From positions 1,491,432 through 1,555,431 of the forward strand of contig CM074806.1 in NCBI GenBank assembly GCA_037447605.1: a DNA stretch of 64,000 nt, in the 5' to 3' direction. The notes beneath the pieces were generated by a model that was given only the letters and a program-made list of their open reading frames with translations, searched no databases and was not told where the DNA came from. Source of the stretch: Zygnema circumcarinatum. Taxonomy: Eukaryota > Streptophyta > Zygnematophyceae > Zygnematales > Zygnemataceae. Shown one piece after another: positions 34,783 to 48,060 of the stretch (position 1 is its first letter; the number at the start of each line of letters is the position of its first letter). The position numbers and the translations under genes were made by a program.

Positions 34783-37700
34783 ATGGCTGCCATGGCTGCA
34801 TGCGCCGGACTCTCCACCAAGCTCGTGGCCGGCCAGGGCTCGTTCCTCGGGAACAACGAGAAGCTCAATGTGTCCCGCCAACAGAAGAACGTCGCACGGT
34901 AAGCGCAAGGCTGTGCGAGTCGACCGTGTGCAAGGACAGACTGCAGCTGCAAGCTGGAGAGCTTGTTTCGTGCATTTTTCAACGGTGTAATGGCTCAGAG
35001 TCAGTGTTTGCGTTGATTGAAGTAGTCGCTCGTTTGCATGTGTGGTTTGGGACGGAGATTTATATCTGTATTCTTGATGCTCGTTCTGCTGAAGCATAGC
35101 TATTGCTTGCTGGTGTACTTGCAGGGCCACGCCGAGCATTGAGGCCACCTCCAGAGTGGATCGATTCTCGAAGTCCGATATCATCGTGTCTCCCTCAATC
35201 CTCTCTGCTAACTTCGCAAACCTTGGAGCACAGGTTGGTTGATCTTACTGTTGGAGCTTATTATCTGTGGTGTGGAAAAAACGCATGGCAGTTTATTAAT
35301 CTGATATTGGGAGCATCTGCTTTATTCGGCCAGAATGGTCGTTGTTCCATCGATCTTGTCGAAGTGTTGCATCACTCATATTGGAGAGTTTTCTACTAGG
35401 ATTCGTCAGCGAGACTCGAGCCTACTTGTTTTGAAAGTTGGTGAAGTTTATTGATGCAGGTTAAAGCGATTGACGAGGCAGGCTGCGACTGGATTCACGT
35501 TGACGTCATGGATGGGCGCTTTGTACCCAACATCACCATCGGCCCCCTCATCGTCGAGGCCCTTCGACCTGTTACCGATCTTCCTCTTGATGTGCATCTG
35601 GTTTGTCCTCTTAGCCCATCAGACTTATTTTCTCACCACTAAACTTCCCAGAGTTATTTTTGTCTTTTAACTTAGTTCGACGCCAGTTTTAAAGAGAGCG
35701 AGCATGAGGCTGGAACCTCCCCACGCCGCTCTGCATCATCTATGCTTCGTTCTTGAGCTGCTGGTGATATGTGATTTAGTTCATGTTGTTCAAAAGCAGT
35801 GGCTGTTGGATGAACATCATCTGAGTTTCATGATTTACAGTTACTGTCAACGGTTGTGTTACTAGATGATTGTGGAGCCCGAGCAACGAGTTCCAGACTT
35901 CGCAAAGGCAGGAGCTGACATCATCAGTGTGCACTGCGAACAACAGGCTACCATTCACTTGCACAGGACCATCAACCAGGTGTGCAACGCGTGGACAGAT
36001 TGATCTGAGGATCATGGTGGCTCCTGTTCTTTTTGTAAAGCTACATGATTTTGGTTTCTACTGCGAGAATTTGGGGATGATTTAACCAGCGATGTTGCTT
36101 TGCGTTTGGTGAATCGACTTCGTCTTGATGCTCGCTGTGAGTCATGTGAGCCGTAAAGATCTCTCATCACGCGTGGAGCTTGTTTGGTGACTTTGGGCTT
36201 GACAAGCGGTAGTTGCTATTGTTGACTCTGCAGATTAAGAGCCTTGGCTGCAAGGCTGGCGTTGTGCTCAACCCCGCAACCTCTCTGTCTGCGATCGATT
36301 ATGTTCTTGACAGTGAGTCTACTGCACGAGCGACTCTTTTTGTGACTGGACTGGCTCGTCCTTACAGGTCACCTGCGGCTGTTATTTTTTCAAACTTCTC
36401 CTCTTTCCTGCCGTTTTTGTGGTTATCAGTGAACCGTTGGCATAAATTTTCGTTCCTAAGCGTGGCAGAGTGCTGTTTCTCATTTACTGGTTGCCCGGGC
36501 TGATCTTTCACACTTGTCTGTGTGATTCAATCATTCTAGCTCCTGCCTGTCAAGATTATATGAGCAAAATGCTTCTTGCTTCTAGTTTGCTTATGAATTG
36601 TTGTGCATGGGTTTGTAGTCTCAAATGTTTATAGGTTGCGAGAATCGAATGAGTGACCATATCCGCTACTTTTTCTTCTCTTCCCGTTCTTTGGATCTGG
36701 AGATCCCTCTCTGAACTTAGTCGGCTACTTTTTTGCTGGCCACGTTTTCTTTTTGAGCGTAGATTTCTGGACTTGTTGATGCTGTCCATGGCTTCAGAGA
36801 TGTGAATAGTGTCCATATAGTCAGGCATTTATCACCAGAAACGCACACGCATGTTCTTTAAAGTTCGAGTCTGAGTCTGAGTCTGAGATCAGGCCGACCA
36901 TGTTCGTAGAGCTGACAAGGTGCTGAGCCCTTTTCTTCGGCAGTTGTGGACCTTGTGCTCATTATGTCGGTGAACCCCGGATTCGGAGGTCAGAGCTTCA
37001 TTGAAAGCCAGGTGCAGAAGATTAAGGAGCTTCGAAGGATTTGCAATGAGAGGGTGAGTCGACTCTCCGTATTTGTTGTACGCATTGTGGCACTGATTGT
37101 GGTCTGTGTTCTTTTATTAGATTTTATTCCTTTGGCGGGAATCATTCGGTCACGTATTTTCTGAACTCTTACCCGAGTGATCATGATGGTTGAGTACACA
37201 GCACAAGTGCTTTCGAGGCAGGTTCTCCTGTTTCGTGTTTTTAGCTGTGATTGTATCAAGAGTGGTGGTCTGGAGAAGTCAGTCGAACTGTTGGTTAGCA
37301 GATATCATCGAGGCTTAACGGGAAATGAGGAATAGCTACGTACAAAACGATTTTTGAGGATGCATTTCTCAGCAATATTTCTCAAGTGTACGGTTTTTTA
37401 TCTCAAGCATATAGAATTATCTCCATAAGTATCTTGGACTTGAGCAGGTAGAGTTCCTGTTTGGTTACTAGCTTCTTGGGAAAATGGAAACCCTGCTGTT
37501 TACTCCAAGGTCTGTCAGTCTTTTCAGCCTGTGCCTCTCCTGCAAAGTGGCTTGTTGCAAGAGCACACGCAACTTGACGTTTCATGAGTCAGCCTTGCTG
37601 ACAACAGTCCTATTTCCTGGCACTCTGTTCTGCATTCTCTCCTTCTGCTGGAATGGTTCCCAGCGCTATAATCCTGGAAAAGGAGAAAATCTCAATCTGT

Positions 37701-38569
37701 TTGTAGTTTAGCATTTTGCGTTTGTCATCTCACTGGTGCTGTTCCTGGACGCCATTTTAGTCGAGTTGTCCGTGTTCGATAGGTTGAACTAGGTTCTCCG
37801 TTATTAAGTATTTATGCAAGATCAAGGGCGGTATGCTATCTCATATAAAGCATAGTAAATCATCTTGGATATGGTTAGCTATACATGTAGTTATGGTTCT
37901 TAGACCAGCCGACTTCTACGCGAAGCTCCATTGCTAATAACTTTTTTATTTTACCGAATTCTCGGATTTTCTCATCGACATGGACTTTCCTTTGTTCAAA
38001 TACTTGCATGAAAGATTAAATAGTCAGATTCTACTCTGCTTCATTAATAACACTTGTACTGTTTTTTCTGTTCGGTGGAGAGCAGGGTTTGAACCCTTGG
38101 ATTGAGGTCGATGGTGGTGTCGGCCCCAAAAATGCGCATTTGGTGAGCCTCTTCCACAATCTTGCAGTCGGTTAGCCCTTGTGAAGTAAAGCATTTCTGC
38201 AACTGTGCTTGAATTTAGTGGCCGTTCATGACATAGTCGCATGTGCGGGAATAACTACATGCATACGAATCTACAACACGCAGCTTACCATGTCAGCGCT
38301 TACCTTCTCATAATTACCATCGTGCCGGCAGGTGATTGAGGCGGGAGCAAACGCGATCGTGGCGGGCTCTGCTGTGTTCAATGCCCCGAGCTACAAGGAT
38401 GGTGAGCAGCTGCGCCCCTTCTTTTGCGATGAAGTGACCGCTGCTCAGGCACTCGAATCCTCCCAGTTTTGTGCTGAACCCAAACAAGTACTGACATGCC
38501 CATGTATTTTGTGACGGGTTGACAGCCATTGCCGGTATCAAGGCCAGCAAAATGGCAGTGGCCGCCTAA
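34783..38569 (+). CDS. RPE: Ribulose-phosphate 3-epimerase, plastid type
   Basis: Exons: 34783-34898, 35125-35233, 35460-35600, 35866-35979, 36234-36312, 36944-37053, 38086-38142, 38332-38401, 38526-38569. They total 840 bp and encode 279 residues. The enzyme interconverts ribulose-5-phosphate and xylulose-5-phosphate in the Calvin and pentose phosphate cycles. The first about 50 residues ([18 protein letters not shown]..., Ser/Ala/Lys-rich) look like a chloroplast transit peptide. The TIM-barrel shows [27 protein letters not shown] (metal ligands and catalytic Asp), [50 protein letters not shown] (second catalytic Asp) and [13 protein letters not shown]. An upstream in-frame ATG (34636) would add a polyalanine leader; I prefer 34783 because it starts a normal transit peptide. 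Confidence 0.95.
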
Positions 38570-40861
38570 GGAGATCACCGCTTCCACTTCAGTGACGAGG
38601 CCTCCGTCTGTTGCGGACTCGCGCCTCGATGGGGAGTGCACGGATAGCACCAGACATGTCATGACTACGGTCTGCGGACCCAAGAGAAAAAAAAATGCGG
38701 ATGTTAGTATTGTAGCCGTGTTTACGGCAGGCGGAACTACCACATGTAACAGCTGCAGAACCGCTATACTTTCAGCTGGCTGTCCTGCTTGCGAGCCTGT
38801 AAAAATAACTGGAGGTGGTGATGTGGCAGCAGCAGCAGACAAGCAATAGGGAAAGGGGAAGTGCTGCTGCGATAGGGTAGGAACACAATTTGGTGTTTAT
38901 TGTTTTTTGTCGGGAGATCTGTGATCAGTAAGGAGGCCCGTTGCTTTACCCACAGAATATTGTTTTCTTGTCTAATTCTAAATATTAACAAGCCAAATTC
39001 CAAGTAACCATGACAAAAAGGGCGTTCTTTGGGAGGGGGGTTGGGGGGGGGGGGGTGTCATGAGATGCTAGCTTCGGTCGCAAAGTCCAACAGACGGACT
39101 GCTGGACTCTCTGTCTTTTAGGGAGTCCAACGATACCATTTCTCGCATCAATCGATGCAGAGATCCAGGACTCAAAGTCGAACGCCTCGAGCAGGTGGTC
39201 ATGCCACCACTCACTATAACACATCGGACCGTTGGACCACCAATTGGAATGGTTGCGATTCCTAACCATGAGTTCGTGACCCAACCGACCATGGCAGTGG
39301 TTGCAACCATAGTTTTCAGTTTCAAGTTTTTCAAAATTCAGATTCAAATCTTTGGTTCCGGTGACCTGGTAGTTGGCTTCTTAAGAAGAAACCCCTCCAA
39401 ATTTTGACGACACACCTGAGGAGCATTTGCGAATCTAACTCTGGCAGTGTGCGAGTTTTACGCGTTGTGCGCCGACTGGACGCTTGGCCACATCTGCAAA
39501 AATTAGGGGTTCAGGAAGAGAATACCCTGATGGCCCCTTTCAAGCAAGGGCCCGCTAAAGTGCTGCAAACGCAGAGGATGAGCTCTGACAATTGGTGGCC
39601 ACTGAGATGAAGCAGTCTCTGGTCTTGCCTCCGCCACAGTCAACAGCTCCATAAGTCACCGCGCTTAACTTGCTTTTAAGAGTGTACGTGGCAAGTAAGC
39701 CATTAAACCATGCTCGACTGCAGTCAGCAACAGAGAAAGGCCAGCGGATGCATTTATTTGCTCGAGAGAGAGAGGCGCAGCGCACGGCTCTCTCTCTCTG
39801 TGCCCATCCGCACGTCACGAAACGTCACGTGACGTGCGGCTCCATGGAGCGTTTTGGCGTCGTGTGAAACGCGTTACAGAGTCACATCAGGGCCCGCTTT
39901 GCCGACGTGACGCTTACGTGGCGGTTGCATTGTGCTGACGTGGCAGGCGTTTGCGTTTTGTGGAACGCGCCGCGTTTAGAAGTGTTCCAAAAAACGCGAT
40001 CGGAATTTCCAGTCGGCGCCGCCACGTGGCTCCGAAGGTCAGTCTCGACGCCCTGCGCGGCCTCGCCGACAAAAAAGCGGCAAACGCGAGGTCCTTTGCG
40101 CCCAATTCCTCGTGGTTCCCCGTGAAGATGATTTTATCCATGGACATTTGATGGCATGACCGCCATCGTGAGATCCATGCCACATCACTTCTCTTTGTTT
40201 TGATAAAATTCAGTTGAGAAAATGATGTGGCATCAAAGTTAGGTTCACCTTTTCCTATTAAACTAGGAATTTGAGTGCTTCGAGTGCTTAGTTTTCACGT
40301 GCCGTGACACCATATCACACGTAGGTAGCGTTCTGGACGGCAGGCAGGAACCCCACACAGACACAGCACATCCAAAACAGGCCCAACACAGAAACGTAAA
40401 ATTACATTACCACTAATCATACGTACAAGCCATTTAAAAAAAAATAAACCCACAAATTTTACATCGAGCGAGAGAGGTTGCCTAGCGACGGCTCTGTCCC
40501 CAGCAGACACGCGAAGGGCCGCTGCTTCTACACAGGACTCCGGCCATCATAAAAAAGTAGGCCACGGCTAAAAAAAACCAAAAGGAAACTCACGTCTAAA
40601 GCACATCTATCCATATGCAGCAAAAGGTTAAACCAGAAGCTGGCTGCAAGACGCTTCCACCATAGAACACGAGCCTATCTATCATATACGTCGCTTGACG
40701 ACAACTACATTTGCCACATGCTCTTAATGGGAAACGAGAAGCCCCCGGCAGCGTTCAAGTTCGAAGACTGACTCCACTCTCCGCGTCATCCCAGCAGGAC
40801 GCCTTAGCAATCACTGCAGAGACCCTTCTTCTATGATAGAACGGCGTTACTAGCCACGCAC
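38570..40861. other. Convergent intergenic region with repeat copy and ACGTG motifs
   Basis: 2.3 kb between the 3' ends of RPE (+) and phototropin (-). No credible gene. It holds a G-run (39039-39056), a stretch dense in ACGTG cores (39820-40030: gtcacgtgacgtg, ttacgtggcgg, ctgacgtggca, gccacgtggc) and a full copy of the dispersed repeat (40090-40188). The ACGTG-rich part directly precedes the repeat and may belong to it. Confidence 0.5.
40090..40188 (+). repeat. Dispersed repeat family, copy 4
   Basis: GGTCCTTTGCGCCCAATTCC then CTCGTGGTTCC, TCCATGGACATTTGATGGC, GCCATCGTGAGATCCATGCC. The GATGGC...GCCATC pair forms a short stem. This copy is the most complete and best matches copies 1 and 2. 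Confidence 0.7.
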
Positions 40862-43800
40862 TTACGAAGATGATGACGAGTCCCGCACCTCGGCGTCCTC
40901 CCACTCCATGTCCTCATCATTCGCCATGGACTGCCTCGCCTCATCGGGCTCCGGACTGATGAGCTTCAACGGAGCATCCAAACTTGGTGGGCTCTGCCAA
41001 TGGCAACCATCCATGTGAAAGGGAAAACTTTCAGCGCAGACCTGGGATTGCTCATAATCTACAGAAGCCAAGACCGGCAGATGGTAGCAGCCACAAATGC
41101 CAATAAACCAATGAATATGAAGGACTGCTGTTCCTAATGCAGTGGCTTGTAAGCTGTTGATTCGTGAAGAGACACCACCGATAGCAGCTCAGTCTCCAGC
41201 CCTTCCCCTTTGAAACCATAGGCAAGATTGGACAGGATAGGGGAGGCTCCTACCATGCATCGAATGAGCGGCCAAGTGATGCTGGCAAACCACGGGTGCT
41301 CCTTAATCTCATTTGCACCCCGCTTAGCGCCCAATCTCTGCTCGGGGTCGCGCTGCAGGAGGGCCTTAATCATCAGCTTTGCTTCCAAGCTGACTGGAGG
41401 ATTGTTCGGAAAGGCGAGCTCCTTCATCAAGACATTCGTGAAAGTGCGTTGTCTGTTGCGCCCTCGGAATGGTGTACGGCCATAAAGCATCTCATACACA
41501 AACACTCCTGCGCACAATTGCACGTTAACGGGGGATACGTCAGCCCTTTCCTCCTGAACTCTTCGATTTGCAATAAAAGAAGCTGTCAGGATCACCATTT
41601 CTGATAAAATTCACTTACCGAAGGCCCACCAGTCAACAGGACTGCTGTGCCCTGTTCCACTGATGATCTCCGGGGCGATGTATTCTTCAGTGCCAACAAA
41701 CGAGTTGCTGACACCGGACGGCTCTGCTACAAACTGAGGTTTTGGCTTCTCCAACTTCTTTGAACGCAAACTCATCCTCTTTGACGATGAGTTCACCTCT
41801 GGAGTAGGCGTGAGTATCTGCAGTGATGCAGAAACACTCGTTCAGATAGCATATGGGAACTGAAAAACCAGAAAACAACAATCGTATTGGGACTGATCAA
41901 GCACAGTGGAAGCAACAGAGCGAGAAATTGTGAAGTTCATGACTGCAGGAAACAAAACCTACCTGAGGGGTGCTGGTTGTGAGGAAGGAAAGGTCGAAAT
42001 CGGTGAGTAGCAGATGGCCATTGGAGCCGATGAGAATGTTCTCCGGCTTTAAATCGCGATAAATCACACCCTGACAATGGAGGTATTCCAACGCCAACAG
42101 GACTTCCGCTGCATAGAACCGTGCTGCATCCTCGTCAAACCGTTTGCCCTTTTGCCGATCAAGTAGCATATAGAGCTCTCCTCCAGGGCAAAATTCCGTG
42201 ATGAGACAAACATGTGTGGAAGTCTGGAAAGAAGCATAAAGTGTGGGCAGGAAGGGATGGTCCATGGCTTCCAAAATTTCACGTTCTGTGCAGGCTCGGT
42301 GCACTTTGTTGCGATTAATCATAACATCCTTATCCATAGCCTTCATAGCAAACAGCTTTCCTGTGTCCCGCAGTTCCACCAAATGCACGCTTCCAGTGTC
42401 TCCACATCCAAGCGGCTTTATGGGCCGAAAGTGCTTAAGGCCAAGCTTGCCATCTCTTTCCTTTACCTGCATCATGTACAGACAGTGTCAGAATTCAAGG
42501 TCTCCAAAGAAGCCGATCAAAACGATACGTTTCTGGAGTATCAGAAACGATACTCCATTTCTCTTTCCATTGCTGGACAACCACATGCTTGGCAAGCAAT
42601 GCTGAGGAGGATACGAGCATGCGCGCTGAACAGATGAGAGAAACTCAGTCTTCCACACCTCAAGGATAGCCGCCCAACTGGGGTCATTTAGCTTATGGGG
42701 GCGAGGAGTCACGGGCTTCGCATGCACAGCCCAAATGTCGTCCTTTGCCTGCAAAAAGACCCTCCGCCACCTTCTCTTTAGCCTTCCTCACTTATCACCT
42801 TGAAAAGTCAGAAGTAAACTTCCCCCATGCACGTCCTGACTTGCCTAACAGGAAATTCGATACATTAAGACATAACCTTACAGCACAGTTTTAAAAAATT
42901 CAACCTCGTCCTCCTTTTGCATACTACAAATCATGACTTGAAGGATCGTTATAGGACTTACTGCGCCTGCGTCTGGAAGCTCAAGTAAGCCCAAGTTGAC
43001 ATTGTTTGCGGTGTCAATAACCTGCATCCTCCTCCCGAATTACAACCAACCTTCACATGAGAGATTCTGCTTGATACTATGCTGAATTCCAAAAATGAAC
43101 AAAATCCTGTAAACCTCGCAAATCTGACCAATCCAGCAAGCACCAAATGTTAAATCTTGCTTCCCGTTTGTCTGCCCCCAAACAAGAAGAAGACAATGCT
43201 CTCGCTGTGAAAAGTGTTTCGAGGAGAATTTTATCACAGCATGATGTCGATTGAGACATTGAGTCAAGAACAAGAGCCATGCTTCTATGTGGATTACGAG
43301 AGGGTAATGCATTGCACCTTGGACCAAGCCATCCAAGACATGCAAATGTATGTGCAGACAATACGGCCACATTAAACGGCTTCATGGGCACTTCAGGGCC
43401 CCGGAAACAAAGTTGTTGAGAATCCACAGTTTAGTGCAGGCAGGGACAGCATCTGTGGCAGTAACTGCCAAAACACATAGAGGTTTTTTTGTTCACGATA
43501 GGTTCAGCTTTTACAATAAGAACGACGAAGTAAGCTTTTTCTTCCATTTGCACCCAAGTGCAAGCAGTGACTCTCTACAGTTATGTATATTTCTGATCGC
43601 CTCGTGGCGTGAGGCCATGAGGCCCATAAATCAATCACAACTATGTTAAGGATTGCATGTGCACAATGTTATACTCATCCAAATTTTGGCATTGTGGTAT
43701 GCACGGCCAATGCTTAGCCGACCATGCATGGAATGAGCATGTTCTATTACCTGAGTAGTGCCTTCCTTTGCTTTGGATTCAGACAAGCGCTTGGCGGAGG

Positions 43801-46715
43801 GCTCGACATACGTGCTTGCATCGAGCTGCACTCCAATGAAGTACTGCAACTGACCCTGCCCATCGTATTCCCCGACAAGGGAGAAATCAGCAACAGTCAC
43901 TCTTGTCGTGGAGGAACTAATGGTGCCAAAGCCCCCATGACCGCCATGATAGTATTTGGAAAGAGAATTAGACACGGCGGGGGAGCTGCTTTCACGTGCA
44001 TTAGTGCACCGTTTTTGCCAACAGCTCAAAAAAAGCAGCGAAAAGAACTCTGAGGGGGTCTAGTCATGCTAGTTACCCTGCTATCCCGGACAGCCTGCAA
44101 GTGAAATAGATTCCAGAATGGTTTTCCTGCACCCTCCAAAACCAGCTAACTGTTGGCAAGTACAACTACTGCATTTGTCGCATATTGCAGGAAGCAAAAG
44201 AAAGTAAATAAGGCGGCAATCCGCGACAGCAAGGTTCTGCCGAGACATTCATTATCATCACAATCCAGCGTTCTGATAGTCAAGCGCCTGCCCTCGATCG
44301 TTTCACAAGCAAAAAGACTAAAATCTCTAGTTTTTTCATGCTTACCACTCTTGGTATAATTAAGAAGCTGCACAGTCACATCCTCATTATTTCTAATGGC
44401 AGTTCGAATTTTTTCCACAGTTTCTGGATCTGTGTCTTTGCCCTGCAGAAACCTGCACGTTTACAAAAGGATAGACCCACTTGCTTCAGTAGCTCTACCA
44501 CATGACAATATGAAAATCTTCATCTTCCCCTAAATGCTACCTTGAGCCTTATCGAACGGCTGCACCCGTGCTTATGATGAAGAAACATCTGCCAAAAAAG
44601 CGACCCACCTAAATGTTTTCCATCCGTGAATTCCTCAAGTGATGCAGCATTTCCACGGCAAAGTTCTCACCTGCAGTTGCGTCCAAGCACCTCCTCTCGC
44701 GAATATTCCGTTAGTTCCAAAAAGTCGTCCGAAGCAAAAATCTGCATGACGCCGTATACCAACGGAAGAAATTTTCGTTAGGGCCACAAGCGGAAATTCG
44801 AAGCTCCATATCGTCTGAGCTACCACGGTTGCTCGAATGTCATTTGCTAGTATTCTGTGAGAACAAAAAAGCTTTTTTCTTTTTAAAATCTAGGCCTCCA
44901 ACGGCAAAGCTTACAATGGGATTATCAGGCAGCCGCGGGTCGGTAATAACGAAGTTCTTCTGAATACGTTCAAGGGTTGTGGCCAAATCCATTCCCCGTC
45001 GCAACTTGCGCTCGCCGTCAGCGCCCGTTTGGAACTCTTCCTGAGCAGCCATCATCTTCACTTCCTCCTGAGGCTTTGGAGTATCCTCCTTCGGCTTCCT
45101 GCATTGCGCGTATGAAAGGAAAAGCCCATGTTTGGTGTCTTTCTTCACTAGTAACAACAGACGTTCAACCCCTACTTTTCGCTCAGAAATACACATGCTG
45201 GATAAAAAACAACGATAGAACTAAACAATATGCAGAAGGTCAACTTTACGATTTGACAACCACATAGATATTTATACAACTTTCGGTATGACAAGCTCAC
45301 TGACTAGGCAGAAGCTGCAATGGAATTCTCATAACACACGCAGTATCCATAAAAGGGCAACGTGGGGCTCCATGAAGACTGCAAATTGGAGCAGCCAAAT
45401 TGGCCATGACATGAATCTGATGATTAACAATGAGCAATGGCAGGATGTAAGTGCACGGTATCTAACCCTAAAAGTGCCATAAAGCCCGACGTGCGCCTAT
45501 CTCTCTTTCTCGCTCCACCTTCTTCCTTCTCCTGTGGCTTCCCTTCCTGCGCCGAAGTCACGTCGTCCACCTTCGGAAGGGCCATAAGGGATTCCAGGCC
45601 ACTTCGTTGACCCGGATTCTGTACTGCTTCGACGAGCTCAGCAACGCCCACTTCCGCTTCCTCCATCTGCCTCGCTGCTCAAAAACAAATGTCACCATTA
45701 AGACTCAGCAAAACTCAGCAGAATGAATTCCAGCTTCCAAGGCCTGCTACTGCTTTCAGACAGCAACGAGCCTTCTTAAGCTACTGAGTGGTCAGTCAAA
45801 GAGGTTGCAATATATAAGTTACCATCGTAGCGAATAAGAGAGACGGGCAGCTGATTGGGACGCATATTGTCATCCTGCTTTCCCTCAGTAAACTTGGACA
45901 CCTCCACTTGCATGCTGCACGCTTCACATAGCAAGCTGGCAGTTAGACCTCAAAGCCCCCTAACTAGCAGGGATTGGCATTTCTCCTGAAACACATAGCA
46001 GTCATAGACCAACACAAATCTCGTATGAGCCAAAGGACATGCCAAATCGCTGTATCAATGGGCCGCACATTACTATGCCGCCCTGCCGGCGAAGCTAAAA
46101 GCAAGGGAGAACGGCGAAAAGAGAACCCACCCAATAAACTTAACCACCTTCCCGTTGTCGTCTTTCACAGGTGAAACTGTCAGCAAGTTCCAAAACGGCG
46201 TGCCATCTTTGCGGTAGTTCAGCAAACGGCCGCACCAGCCCTCTCCAGCCATAAGAGCCTGCTTCAATTTCCCAAGCTCTTCCTTGTCTGTCTCCGGACC
46301 CTGCAGGAAGCGGCTGGAGTCATGCAAACGCAATCAAACGTTAAAAAACGCCAAAACAGTATGTAGTTTGGTGGCTTCATTGAAAAAAAATAAGGTTTCA
46401 GCAAACACTTGACCATGGCCGTAGCTTCAGACACGAGAACGGCAGTGCCCGGACATACCAATTCTTGCCAATGACTTCGTTGGCCGAGTAGCCTGTCATC
46501 TGATAGAAACCTTCGCTGGCGAACATGACGGGTATGTCAGGCTTGGTCGCATCGCACATCACAAAAGTCTGCTGAAACGTCGTCAGGGCATCCTTCAAGT
46601 TTGCAGACGCCCCGCTCAGCACCCTCCCTCCGCTCGCAGGACCTAAGCTGCCGCTAGACTGCAGCAGCGGCTCCCGAATACTGATAGAATAGCGGGAGGC
46701 CGGCAGCACCGCCAT
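40862..46715 (-). CDS. PHOT: Phototropin blue-light receptor kinase (LOV1-LOV2-Ser/Thr kinase)
   Basis: Fifteen exons, 5' to 3': 46459-46715, 46131-46313, 45823-45914, 45467-45674, 44915-45098, 44671-44741, 44346-44452, 44077-44126, 43751-43855, 42962-43021, 42659-42748, 41963-42466, 41619-41817, 41254-41507, 40862-40993. They total 2496 bp and encode 831 residues, shorter than angiosperm phototropins because the N-terminus is short. LOV1 carries the flavin-adduct Cys at residue 86 (GKNCRFLQG) and LOV2 at residue 331 (GRNCRFLQG). The hinge is Lys/Glu-rich and the J-alpha region follows FIGVQLD. The AGC-VIII kinase has the loop GCGDTGSV, Lys511, YRDLKPEN (Asp607), DFD at 625-627 with the usual plant insertion before [11 protein letters not shown], and [17 protein letters not shown] at the end. 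All catalytic residues are present. ATG 46715 was chosen because it follows a GC-rich noncoding region and begins a Ser-rich plant-like leader; an upstream in-frame ATG at 47054 would add only low-complexity sequence. Confidence 0.96.
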
Positions 46716-48060
46716 GGCGACGACGAGGTTTGCCTGCCCCTGCCCCTGCCCCTGCCCCTGCCCTCTCCGGTGCAGCTTGCAGCTTGCAGCTTGCAGCAGC
46801 GCCGGAGCGGTGTGCTCTCTCCTCTCCTTCTTCAAGTTCCCGCCCGTCCCTCGCGGTCCCTGCCTGCCCCCCCGACTGCGCCCACTGGGGCCCGCCCGCG
46901 CCCGCGAGTGGCGGGCGGCGGGGCCGTACGGCGGCGCCTCATTCATGGCAGCCGTATGGTACGGCACTGCCGCCCGGCCCGGCCCGACCTCGCCCCTGCC
47001 TGCGTCCGTACCGCACGTGCGGGGGCGCTGTGGGGCGGGCAGGGGCCGCTCCATGCGCGCTGTGGATCGCCGTTCCGTAGAACGGATCTCGGTGAAATTC
47101 GACCGTCAACGCTGAGATCAGAAAGCCAATGAGACGCGTCATGTGTGCACTTTTCACCCAACCTCTCGAATCTCATTGGCCGCTGCCGCAGTCGCGTGTC
47201 GCAGGCGGCCGTCGCATGCGCCAACCTCCCGCCCGGTTTCGTGCCAGAAACTGGGTTTCGGGAGGCAAGCAGCGGATCAATCCCAGAGCCCTCCCCGGAT
47301 CTCCGGCGGTGGCGCCGCGGGGCCGTGCCACGCGGCCCCGCCAGCTGGCTCAATCCGCCCGCTGGATCGTGCGGCCCATCTGGGCCGTCCGATCGGCCGC
47401 GGGGGGCGGGCGGGCCGGCCGCTGCGGTCGTTCGGGGGGGCATTGATGGCGGGCGGCCCGCCGCGCAGCAGGATCTGCCTGACCCGATCTGTACGGACGC
47501 CTACTCTGTAAGGCCGTACGGCCTGCACGCGGAGGGCGACGGCCGCGTACTGTGCGCGCGGCGGGGCCACGCGGCGCCACGTGGGGGGCACGCCAACGGC
47601 CGGCACAAGTCGCACTGCCAATCATTGCCGCTTGCTGCCGGGCGCGCCGCGACCCGCACGGACGGACGGACGGACGGACGGACGGTGCGTCGGTCGCGTC
47701 GTCGCACGTGCTCGCTGGCGGGCTCGCTCGCGTCTCTTCTCCTCGCGAAACAATCCGCACCCACTCGGGTGGCCATGCGTCCCCATGCCATGCCATGCCA
47801 TGCCATGGGTTGGGTTGGCTTGTTTCGCTGGCGGCCCATTTGCTGCCCACATACGGAACAATGGGCCTTTCTGGGGCCGTTAGGAGCCTGAATAGCGGCA
47901 CCACTCGAGTACGATCCGGCACTTGTAAGTAGCCGTCAGCGGAGTGAGTGAGAGACGCCGCGTGGCGCCATGTTCGGTGACGCTGCATTGTGCCGGCCGG
48001 CCGCCCAGCCTTAAAGCCAAACTCGTGCCTTTACGCATGGCCGCGGAAGGCGACAAAGAC
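46716..48060. promoter_or_regulatory. GC-rich upstream island of phototropin
   Basis: About 1.3 kb of very GC-rich DNA with many CGTAC sites (about 46923, 46957, 47004, 47487, 47512 within GGCCGTACGGCC), CCCCTGCCCCTG repeats next to the start codon, a GGAC array (47657-47685) and a CCATG array (47783-47810). Long open frames on all six frames reflect the lack of A/T and have Ala/Arg/Pro composition. Position and composition suggest the phototropin promoter, by inference. Confidence 0.45.
47657..47685. repeat. GGAC tetranucleotide microsatellite
   Basis: About seven tandem CGGA/GGAC units (cacggacggacggacggacg...). Confidence 0.85.

Noticed and set aside
46714-47988. Many long open frames (up to 248 codons) in the phototropin upstream island
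   Set aside because: Extreme GC content removes stop codons; composition is Ala/Arg/Pro/Gly and frames compete on both strands.
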